Shown here piece by piece: positions 22,336 to 33,092 of a stretch of DNA of 64,000 bases. The first letter of the stretch is position 1. The number at the start of each line of letters is the position of its first letter. The notes beneath the pieces are model-generated. The model saw only the letters and a list, made by a program, of their open reading frames with translations, was not told the DNA's origin and did no database searches. A program made the translations under genes and the position numbers. The stretch spans positions 428,308 to 492,307 of the forward strand of contig CAJNOL010000006.1 in assembly GCA_905250125.1 (NCBI GenBank), read 5' to 3'. The stretch is from Rotaria sordida. Its lineage: Eukaryota; Rotifera; Eurotatoria; Philodinida; Philodinidae.

Positions 22336-22549
22336 ACATTGATTTTGTTTATGAGAATGATTTGATTCATCCATTCGTTTTTTGTTTTGTATATTGGTTC
22401 TACAACAGAAATGTTACAATCAATGATCAGATTTTTCTTTTTCTTTGTGTTTTAGTTTTACTTATTTCTTTATTTTTTCTTTCTGTTACAACGTACATGT
22501 ATACTTCTTATTTTATTATAGAAAAAACATTCCAAAAATTAAAAAAATA
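22336..22549 (+). other. Short gap between DAXX and the deacylase
   Basis: Only 214 nt separate the DAXX stop from the deacylase ATG on the same strand. A pyrimidine-rich tract ends in TTATTATAG at about 22521, 29 nt before the ATG, and would serve as a splice acceptor, including for spliced-leader trans-splicing. This arrangement would suit an operon-like pair, which is known in rotifers. That is inference; no leader evidence is available. Confidence 0.35.
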
Positions 22550-23980
22550 ATGGAATATGATCTTGTTTTTTTAAATGGTCGTGTTATTAATCCTGAAACA
22601 AATTTCGATGCTATTCGATCTATTGGTATAATTGATGGGACAATTGCATCAATTAGTGAAAATATATTAAAAGGCAAAATAGAATTAGATATTTCAAATT
22701 TAATTATTTGTCCAGGTTTTATTGATGTTCATTCACATGCACATACTGATGAATATTATAAATTAAAATGTCAAGATGGTGTTACATCTGTATTTGAACT
22801 TGAAATTGGAACAAATGATATTGATCAATGGTACGCCGAAAGAGAAAGCAAAACTTTAATTAATTATGGAGTAGCTATTGGTCATATTCCGGCACGAATG
22901 AAAGTATTTAATCATCCGCCTGCTTTCGTACCACAAAGTGATTCACCAGCAGCACTTCAAACAGATAAAATTGATCAAATAAAAAAAGAAATTGAATATG
23001 GTCTTCGACGAGGTGCTATGGCAGTAGGTTTTGGAATTCATTATGTTTCAGGAGCAACACGATGGGAAATTGTTGAATGTTTTCGTTTAGCAAAAAAATA
23101 TAATGTTTGTTGTCATGTTCATATGCGTTATTTTGGTGCACAAGAAAAAAATGGTAGTTTAGCTGCTCTTCAAGAAGTACTCGCTCTAGGAGCGTGTACA
23201 AGAGCTGCCATTAATGTTTGTCATTTACATAGCACTTGTTTATCTGTAACTGATAAAGCACTTGAACTTTTACATGATGCACGTAAAAATGGAATGGATA
23301 TAACAACAGAATTTTGTGAGTAATTTTCGTTTCTATATAAAAATCGAAATAGAAAATACTCTATTGTAGATCCTTATATGGCTGGTTGTAGTGATATTAA
23401 TTCAGCTTTATTTAATGATGATTTATGGCAAGAACAATTGGGTATTAGTTATGATAGTTTGACATATGTTAATACAGGAGAACGATTAGATGCAATTAGT
23501 TTTGCTAAATATCGAAAAGAAGGTGGATTAATTCTTATTAATTCCGTACCAGAACAAGCAGTTATTGATTGTCTTCAAAGCCCAATTACATTGATGGGTA
23601 GTGATGCACTTCGTGGTCATCCACGTGCAGCTGGTGCTTGTGCTCGTGTTCTTGGTCATTATGTTCGTGAACGTGGTATAATAACATTAATGGAAGCAAT
23701 ACGAAAAATGTCTCTATTACCAGCACAAATATTAGAAAGTGCTTCGTCACAAATGAAAACTAGAGGTCGTATTTGTGAGGGTGCTACAGCAGATTTATGT
23801 ATATTTGATCCTATGACAATAAAAGATTGTGCAACTTATGAACAACCAAAACTTCCTTCACAGGGAATAATACATGTACTTGTTAATGGAAGATTCGTTG
23901 TACGTGATGGAAAACTAGTAATTATGGATAAGAATACAAAACCACCAGGTCAAGCAATTCGTGGTGTTATTCGTGATTAA
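22550..23980 (+). CDS. N-acyl-D-amino-acid deacylase (amidohydrolase), bacterial type
   Basis: Two exons, 22550-23315 and 23370-23980, split by one 54-nt GT-AG intron; 458 aa, within the usual size of bacterial D-aminoacylases/N-acyl-D-glutamate deacylases. Visible features are an N-terminal beta-sandwich strand (LVFLNGRVINPETNFDA), the metal-binding HxH in GFIDVHSHAH (His61, His63), further histidines in CHVHMRYF (His189, His191) and NVCHLHST (His225, His227), and the catalytic-type Asp334 in MGSDALRGHPR. A C-terminal strand block (GATADLCIFDP, VLVNGRFVVRDGK) closes the fold. It should hydrolyse N-acyl-D-amino acids to D-amino acids in the cytosol. Overall similarity is to bacterial enzymes, not to an animal family I know, and codon use is that of the host, which suggests horizontal transfer followed by naturalisation. 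The open frame runs upstream to 22445, but 22550 fits the family start. Confidence 0.92.
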
Positions 23981-26900
23981 GTGCTATTTATTTTTTCTTT
24001 TATATAATTTGTTTTTTTTTTTGACGAAATCATATATTAATGTAATTAATAGAAAACGCAGGCCTATCAGTATCGTAACATAAATCGTAATTTAATTCCA
24101 ATGTTTTTCTTTTGTATTTCATTTTTTTAAAAAATCATCTTTTTTTCATAAAGACATCTTCTGAATAGTATAATATGCGCAATAAATTGTTCATGCTGTT
24201 TTAATTATTTTATTTCAAATCTACTAAATAAGGAAAGTGAAATTCTATTTCTGAGATCGTAATGCAGAAAGTGTTAGCAAAAAATTGAGATGAAAAGTAT
24301 CTGAAGAAAGTCATCTATTGATATTGATCAAGTCGTTTGTAGATAAGGTCAACGTTGAATAACATGTACAGTTGGTCGAGATAATGTTGTTGTTTTTATT
24401 ATTGATATAACATCTAGTTCAATAACATGTCTTGTATTAGAACAACTTATAATCAACGAAGTCAATAAATTTTTGAAATGTTTGCGAATGGTACTAGAGA
24501 GATAATCAGAAGAAGAGTGAAGTGTATGACATATGTGAATGTTGACAAAAGAACAAATACATCGTTAAGTGTATGCAATGTACGATAATCATTATTAAGA
24601 AAAGTAAAAAAAAAAGATTATAGAGACTAACAATAAACAATCAAACTATTGAAACAATTACAATCATTATTAATAATTGTCTTTCTAGACATTGATTTTT
24701 ATTATTTGTTGAAATAATTTGAGCACATGTCGTTTGAATATAATATAAAATAAGAATATCGTCTATAAGAATACATATATAAGATATAATAGCATATACA
24801 TATAAATTAATAATTGAATACATATAATTAATATAAAGATAAAGAAAGAATAATTTTCATGATTTTCTGGTGATGATGATTCAAGTTGCGAATCAAATAA
24901 CAACGCATAAAATTCAAAAATTACAAAGGAAAAAATATACATAAACAAGTATGTTGAAAACATTATCGATGAGTAAAAAGATGAGCATGAAAATAACCAT
25001 GAATAATTTTACAATTTAAATATAATCAATCAAACATAGCTAATAGAAACATACTAATCTATGCTTGTGATGAACTATAATAAATAACAATAAATAACAC
25101 ATATATATAATATTATTGAATGACTACGAAGTTGATTATCAGCTAATTCATTGGATATTGCCGCAAGTAAAAAAAAAAGTAGAAGAAACAACAATATTTG
25201 CACAGTGAAGAATTTAGAAATAAAAGTAAGTCAAAATCATTTCTAATTTGTTCCTATGGCTAGTAAGAAGAATAAATAGGGTATCATCTATTCTTTATTT
25301 GTTCATGTTTCATCAGCAGTTTCAACATAATATTGTATTCATATTATCATTATAATATAATGATATATTTATTGATATTGATTTATCATCTATATGTATT
25401 GATACAAAATGATTCATAATTGAGAGATTTGTGATAGAATATGGTTTCTTTTTTCTAGTTCAAATAAGAATAAAATCTAGATTTGATTTATTTATTTGTT
25501 TATGAACTTAAGTGACTAAAACAAAAAATAATCAAATTTTCACGAATAATACTTGAAAGAAATATACAACTACAAGATTTCTTTTTATTATCAATTTAGC
25601 ACAGAATTTGTATTGTTACAAAAGAATGAATTTATCTTGAAACTTAGAGAACACATCTTGAATAAATTGATCGCAAAGAAAATAGATACTAATGAAATAT
25701 ATAAAATTAAATAAATTTTCGTTTTATCTAATTATTAAAAATTGTTTTTCAGCTTGTATTCATATCGGTTACCAGCCATATGATGTTAATTAACTGACGA
25801 TACATTACCAGATAGGTAAATCTGTTGTGACACTTCATTTCATTTATCCTCAACTTTAACGATACACAAAATAATTCGATAAATAGTTTAGATATTTGTA
25901 ATCCCAAATATATTGAATAGCTATAAAAGTAGACAATAAGCACATTTGTTGAAACACATTCTAAATAATTTGCTTTCTATATATTAATTACTCAAGAAAT
26001 GAAATGCTCATTGAACGACAGATAACTTAGAACAATATTTTATAATGACATACATATACTAAAAATGTAATCAAACTAACTGATTTGCGTAAGAGTTAGT
26101 ATCATAGATAATTTCATAGTGAAGAATTTATTACATTCTATAAAATACTTAGAGATATTATTCATATTCATATTTTGATATTGTCTTCATTTACTTACGT
26201 TGCATCAGATAAATTTTGTATATATTTGTTTTTTGTATAGATGTTATTGTAGCTTAGTATTATTACTTAAAAGAGATCAAGATTAGTTGGTATTTTTAAT
26301 ATTTTTGTTTTGCTCTTATCTTTCAACAGCAAAGTTGACGGATTATAACAGATTTTTCTATCATTGAAGTGAAAAATACAAGTGTCTTTAATGATGTTTA
26401 ATGACTTAATGCATAGAGATTAACGATATCATATTATAAACTATGATTGACCTATCGCGAAAAAATGTTCTCTCATAGGCAGGGAAAAACAAAAATTTCT
26501 CAAGATTGAAGGATGACTCTCCGATCGGCGCAAGGGAACAAGAACGAAACCGAATGTGACCCAGGAGCTTCGAGAATTTTTTTTTTTTTTTGGAATCATT
26601 GGAGATTTTTCTATAAACTCCATTATACATTTTATTATCAAACGGAAGAGATTAGGCTGAGAGTAGATACCTAGCTGAAGGTGAGAGCTGATTCATTCGA
26701 ATTATGGCTCTCTTTTGGTACAGTTAAAATGTAGTATATGCTATTAATATATAAATCCCAGTAGCACATTATCCTATTCATATTGCAATGGCATTGTGTG
26801 CTTATTTTTATTCCACTTTCTTCCAGAGAAAAGCAAATGGTGTTTCAAAATTCAATTTCTGTCCAAAATTACCGTGAAGTTGTGAAAGAACTGGCAAAAA

Positions 26901-27626
26901 GTCGGACATTTGGGTAGGGAAAAGCAGTGGTGACTCGGCCTCCTGCTAGCAACATTTTTGAAATATATGTTTTTTTTTCTTGTTCAAAAATCTTGCCAGG
27001 GAGGCTTAATAGTTCATAGGAGAGGCTACACTCCTCCTAGCCTAAAATTCTGCCTTTGTCACTAGAGGTAAACACCTCCCCCACTCCACTCAAAACATCT
27101 CTGCGAGTCATTATCGTTACAATATTTTTATTATAGCATATAATAATTCACAGAAAAAAACAAGGTAAAAGAAATCTTGCTATAATAAATCAGCTTCGTT
27201 ATATTGATCAAACACATTCTTAAAGTATACTATCGAAAATCTAATAAGAAATATCTTCAAAATATTAATTTTCTTCAAAACAAGAGAATCATGATTTTGA
27301 TTGGTTAATTATCATTGACCAATTAAAAATAATTCAAAAACCTCTTTATGATGAATAAATGTCATACATATCGCTTTGATCAGTTCGTTTATCTCTTTGT
27401 TAGTAATAAACATCGTTTTTTCTTAAAATTTGATTATTTTCATTCAAATAAAAAAATTCGAGAAAAAAAAACATATTTATTTTCTATTTTCAGTACCAAA
27501 TCTTATTAAACCAATAAATGAATTTAGATTTTTAAGAAACAAAAAATTTGATCAATTTTATTTCATTAATTAAGAAAAACAAAAAAAAAAGCAAATTTAA
27601 AATCGAAAAAAAAAATTCTTTCTATC
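23981..27626. other. Non-coding stretch between the deacylase and SETDB1
   Basis: AT-rich, with no gene supported; open frames are short and dominated by Ile/Phe/Tyr/Asn codons. Within it, about 26450-27110 is noticeably richer in G and C and has pieces such as CCGATCGGCGCAAGGG, and a small hairpin around GGAGGCTTAA and TCCTAGCC (27000-27050). That suggests an old insertion of unknown kind. The final 100-150 nt before 27627 probably hold the SETDB1 leader. Confidence 0.45.
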
Positions 27627-30600
27627 ATGCCTGTGGCTATTGATGTTGGCCAACGTGTACTTGTTTATAATCCATCACATGGATGGACAACGGCATATTT
27701 TGTTCGAGCGCAACAAGCAAATGATAATAAACTTCAAATATTAGTAAAAAGAAAAAAAATATAAAATCAATATTTTTTTTGTTTTTAAATTTATTTTCTT
27801 AGACATGTCGATTATCAAATTGTCATCATAAGCCAACATCACAAGATCATTATCGTTATCCACCTGAACGTGTTGCTTTAAATGATAATATAAATGATAA
27901 TATTAATGTTGGTACACGTGTACTTTATATGCCAAGTGGTGACGCTGATACATCAAGATATATAGATAAACCATTACGTGGTATTATAGCTGAACAACCA
28001 TCACTAAATAATAATCAACATTATTTAATATTTGCTGATAATGATGCACCATTTTATGTACGTTCAAATGCAATACGATTATTACTTGAATCATTATCAA
28101 ATTATTTATCAAAAGTTGATTTAGGTACAAGACAATATATTGAAAATTATGTTTTAACATATCCTAAACGACGTCTTGTTAATATATCTGTTAAAGATCA
28201 TATTAATATTGAATCAAATGGACAATGGATTGATGCAATTGTATCAAAAGTTGATGCTAGTCTTATGCGTGTATTTATACCAATATTAAATAAACATGAA
28301 TGGTTTTATCGTGGTTCATTACGTCTTCAACCATTATTTAATTCATTATCATCATATGAACCACCATGTAAACGTTTTGCTTCTGATAAACAATTAACAA
28401 TTAATGATAATAAATGTCATTTTCTTTTAATACCATTAAATTATGGTTGGAAACGTCAAATACGTAATGATCTTGGTACGATTGTATATGTATCACCATG
28501 TGGACAAATGTTTACTGACGGTGAACGTTTACATACATATTTATATCAAATTAATTCACCATTAACAATTCGACAATTTACATTTGATATGAATTGTCGT
28601 GTAATACAAAAATTTATTTCACCAAATACAGCATTTGTTAATCTTGAAGATTATGCATTAGGAAAAGAAAAAGTACCATTAATGCTTGTTAATGAAATTG
28701 ATTCATCATTACCAAAACCATTTGAATATATTATTGACCGAATACCATTAACATCAGATATTATTATTGATAAAAATAATATCAATGGTTGTACATGTAC
28801 AGATGGTTGTTTAGATATAACAAAATGTGCTTGTTGGCAAAAAACATATGATGCTATTATACAATCACATTATTATGAAGATTTAATTAATTCATTAAAA
28901 GAATTATTTCAACAATCAATTGATGAGGATGATGATAGACTTGATCATACAGATGATATGAGATTATTTCTTTATGATGCATTAGCTAAAAGAAATTTTG
29001 GTTATAAACATGGACGATTACTTGAAAAAATCCATTCAGGTATGTTTACAAAAAAAATAAATAAATAGTAGTGTTGACAAATAATATAGACAACAATTCG
29101 ATGCCAAATTTGAATTGAAATACTAATAGTTTATAGTAAATGAGTTCAAATTTCGAAATCTTAGTAGAGAAAATTTTGAAGATAAATTGAATTTTTTTGG
29201 GATATATAAAATGTTTTCAAACTTACGTACAAGAGAATGAATCTAGCTGGAGTTTTGCTAGTTATATATAGAAGGTTACTTATAGCGAAAATATCGAGTC
29301 AAATGGTATTTAACAGTTAACGATATTTCCTAGTGAATATATGGTGTAGAATAAAAATATGAGAGGATAGTACGAAACATTAAGCTATTCACAAATACAA
29401 ATGTTGAACATTGGCTAAAAACAAAGAAATGTACAGAATTGCTCTACCACATTCTAAAAACAAAAAAAAGTACGGTACGCAACATAACAAAAGATTCCGA
29501 GAATCGACATCTTTTTCAGGTATCATAGGGCTTTAAAAAATTTTAAGAAGGTTTCGATCTTCTTTTAATTTTCAAAACCTTCTAAAATACTCTTGTTTTC
29601 AATGTATCCTGCACACCTTTGGCTACAAAAAGCTATTTAATTATCAAGGAACAGGAAGAAAAGAAGAATAGTCCTACCTTGAGATAGATTCAATAGCCTG
29701 ATATCTTCCCTACAACTAATACTAACTATAGCTTCGAGTAGAAGGCCGGCCTGACACAGAGTTCTTGCGCTCAATTGCTTGATCTCTCCATACACACTAA
29801 CTATAACAGTAGATGTATGTCACAACATAGTCAGTATGATATCGGACGGAAAATATGAGACAAATAGTCGTTAATGACTTATCCAAGATCATTCCATGTC
29901 AAATGGTACCGAAGTTTGAGCACAGTATCATATTTCTTAGCGATCTATTGATTTGTTCATTAGAAGTTTCTTTCAAATCAAAATAGAGAAAGAATCGCAA
30001 TTTTATATTAGTCACATTTAATGGTGAATTTATTCAATTCGTATGAGTCTCCTTCTTAATAATCATCGAATGTTCTACATAGAAAATTCTTCTTTTAAAG
30101 TATCTTCTACTAAATATCATATAAATATAATAAATTTTATTATTATAGGTATTTATGAATGTAATGGTAAATGTAAATGTGATTCACGTTGTACAAATCG
30201 ATGTGTGCAATTTGGTTTAAATACTCTTCTACAAATCTATAATACGTCAGAAAAAGGTTGGGGTGTACGAACATTATATGATTTACCAGCTGGTACTTTT
30301 TTAAGTTTTTATGCTGGAGAAATACTTAATGATGAAGATGCTAATCGACGTGGTGTAGAAAAAACTATGGGTGATGTTTATTTTACTGCATTAGATTTTG
30401 TTACATCACTTAAACCAACATCATTACAGAGAAAATTCAGATCGATTTCTCAGAGAGGTTACTAATCTCAATTAAATTTAAAAATTTGATGTTTAGTTTT
30501 TTTTTTTTCTTTTGTTAAATTTAAGATCAATCTAATGAACAAACGAATTTCTACAATGATGATGATCATCAATTATTTTCTAATCAAACATCAGTAATAC

Positions 30601-31080
30601 AACATAATGAAAGTAAATTTTGATTAATATGAAAGAAAAAAAGAAAAAGAATAATGAATTGTAAATGATTTTATATTTAGATAAACATACATCTATTGAA
30701 GAAAAACAAATCTCATCAGAAAATAATAAAATATTTCCTGATTATCAACAAATAAATTATGATTCAGGTATATTTGTTATGGATGCTCATTTCAAAGGAA
30801 ATGTATCAAGATTTTATAATCATTCATGTTCACCAAATGTTTTTGTTCAAAATGTATTTATTGAAACATGGGATGTACGATTTCCTTGGGTAGCTTTTTT
30901 TACAGCATCTAATATTAAAGCTGGTACGGAATTAGCATGGGATTATTCGTATGAAGTAAATTTTTGATATTTTGTTTTTTAAATAAATATTTGTTTATTT
31001 TATTTAAGGTTGATACAGTGGAAAATCGTGTGTTACATTGTCGTTGTGGTTCAGATGAATGTCGCCATCGATTACTTTAA
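27627..31080 (+). CDS. SETDB1: Histone H3K9 methyltransferase SETDB1 (MBD, pre-SET, SET)
   Basis: Six exons: 27627-27743, 27803-29039, 30149-30457, 30526-30612, 30681-30955 and 31009-31080; 698 aa, shorter than the roughly 1290 aa human protein. Residues 1-230 contain Tudor-like segments ([19 protein letters not shown]). The MBD begins at G254-WKRQIR and runs through [10 protein letters not shown] to TIRQFTFD. Pre-SET cysteines are in [16 protein letters not shown] (about 370-385) and [15 protein letters not shown]. The SET core has [24 protein letters not shown] and ELAWDYSYE, and the post-SET end [13 protein letters not shown] is nearly diagnostic for SETDB1. As in vertebrates the SET domain is interrupted, here by a short Asn/Asp-rich insert (about 500-555). 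The enzyme is nuclear and deposits H3K9me3. Intron 2 (1109 nt) splits the pre-SET domain. Exons 4-5 around the insert are the least certain part. Confidence 0.92.
29040..30148. other. Long SETDB1 intron 2
   Basis: This 1.1 kb intron has no open frame of note. A small inverted repeat at about 29533-29587 (ATTTTAAGAAGGTTT and AAACCTTCTAAAAT) forms a hairpin. A short direct repeat, GTCAAATGGTA, appears near 29299 and 29900. No long palindrome comparable to the other elements was confirmed. Confidence 0.5.
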
Positions 31081-33092
31081 TTTTTTTTGTTTTGTTTTGT
31101 TTTTTTCTTTTTTTTTTATAGTTTTCTCTTCCATCGTGCTGATGTATTCTTGCTTGTCCATTTTGGGAAGACACAATTCTTGTTGTTCCTTTTTTTTGTG
31201 TGAGATATTGTATAGAGAATGGATAAAAAAAAACAAAGAAGCGTACGAAAAAAAAAATTGATAAACATACTTCAGTGTTAACGATCAGTTTATAAGCAAT
31301 ATATATTGTATATAGATTTAAAGCATAAACTTAAAACATTAAACTCATTAAATATAAAGAATCAGAATTTTTATTCAAGAGTTAATTACACAAATAATTA
31401 CTATCAATTGAATTGTGTAGCAGGAAAAGAAAAAGATTTTTATTATTTTGTGGAAACTAATAAAGTAATTTTTGCTAGAATTCTTTTCTTTTAAATCGTT
31501 ATTTTTATGAATAATAATTGTTTTCTAGTTTAAAACAAAAAAGTGATCATTTTGGATTATATGAAATGATCAGCGTATAATAACACGATGACACATATGA
31601 GAAATTTTGCATACGTTTCGACTCTGTTGATAATATCTTTATGAGAAATTAATAACTTTTAATCATTGCTTCTATTATCGATAATACATGTTGTTAAATC
31701 ATCAGCAGCAAAAACTAATCGTCCAATAGTCATACGATAAATCATTTTTTTTTGTTCCCATTAGCATGAATATGAAGACATTTGATATATCACGAAAAAT
31801 TAACCTTTACTGTAATTGATCTCTTTTACGCGATATGTTATGACGAAATTTTAAAAGAATTAATAAATTTCTATATGCAGATTCTTTTTTTGCAAAAAAA
31901 AATGTGTAAAAAGAGTTTATAAAGTGTTCGCGGAATCGTTTTAAATATATTATTGTGAGATTTATGAATATAAAAGATTGATCAACAAACTGATCGTTAT
32001 ATTTATTCACAGAAACAAAGGATAAAAATAAATATAAATAAATAACTCGATTATTTTAGCTATGAGAAACAGCTCTGCTAGAAGACTCTGTTCCTATTTT
32101 GTTAATGACATTTCAACGTTAGAAGACATTGATTACAAGGACTACAAAATCGTCTATTTAAGCATAGCCAAACAAAAAAATCAACTATTTGCCTATTCAT
32201 AATGATTAATCGAAAAGGATTAGCAGAAATGTTATTTAAGTACGCAATTCTAATCTATATTAACATCAAATTGGTGAACATTATGGCCTTCCTCCACATG
32301 GAATATTCTGAATAAATTAGTGTTATTTGTCATAATTTCCTTTATTGCATACTTTTTTTTTTCTTTTTAATTTATTTAAAATAAATTCCTTTGTTTTATT
32401 TATGACTCAGTTTGTATTATCTGTTTAATTAACATTCTGGTTTCTTTTTATTTTTTTGTAAAAATAAAAGAAAAAGAGAAAGAATAATAGTAATCTAGGT
32501 TTATGTCATTAAATTTGAATGATTAGTTACTTTTTTCATAAAATAAATTGTTTGAATTTTTAAAATGAAATAACATTCAAGTCAAAACTGTACAATTAAC
32601 AAGAAAGAAAAAGAAAACTTGTTCGGGAATAAAATAAATACACTTCATAAATTGTTTATTACATAGTGAAATTGATCCGGTACACTTCATTGTTACTAGA
32701 ATAACAAAAGAGAATAGTTTTTTTCGTTGCTCAGTGATTTAAAGATATTTAATGATGGAAAATTTCCGGAAAAACATTCAAAAATGTATGAATGAATATG
32801 TCAGAAATTAAAATAAAATTTTTGCTAGATCAATAATCTAACGAGCAAAAAATAAGAGAGGTATGTGGAGTGAATTGTTGTCAATAGTAAAACAAAATGT
32901 TGACATGTAGAATTTTGATAATTCAAAAGAAGGCGCAAATATAAATGTAAAAATAACAGAAAAAGAAAAAAAACCGAGAAGAAAAGTAAAGTGTGAGAAA
33001 AAAAAAAGAATCAAAGTTCTCAATCATTTGACGTCCTGTTGTTGTTACCATTGTGTAGTGGAGTGCTTTACAAAAAAAAACCGAGATATATA
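31081..33092. other. Non-coding stretch between SETDB1 and the ROCO gene
   Basis: Starts with the T-rich SETDB1 3' region. The rest is AT-rich, with poly(T) and poly(A) runs and no gene or repeat family I can support. The ROCO promoter and leader should be in the last few hundred bases. Confidence 0.45.

Noticed and set aside
22445-22549. Upstream in-frame extension of the deacylase (35 extra residues)
   Set aside because: The extension is Phe/Tyr-rich AT-driven sequence, is not part of the amidohydrolase family N-terminus and crosses a likely splice acceptor.
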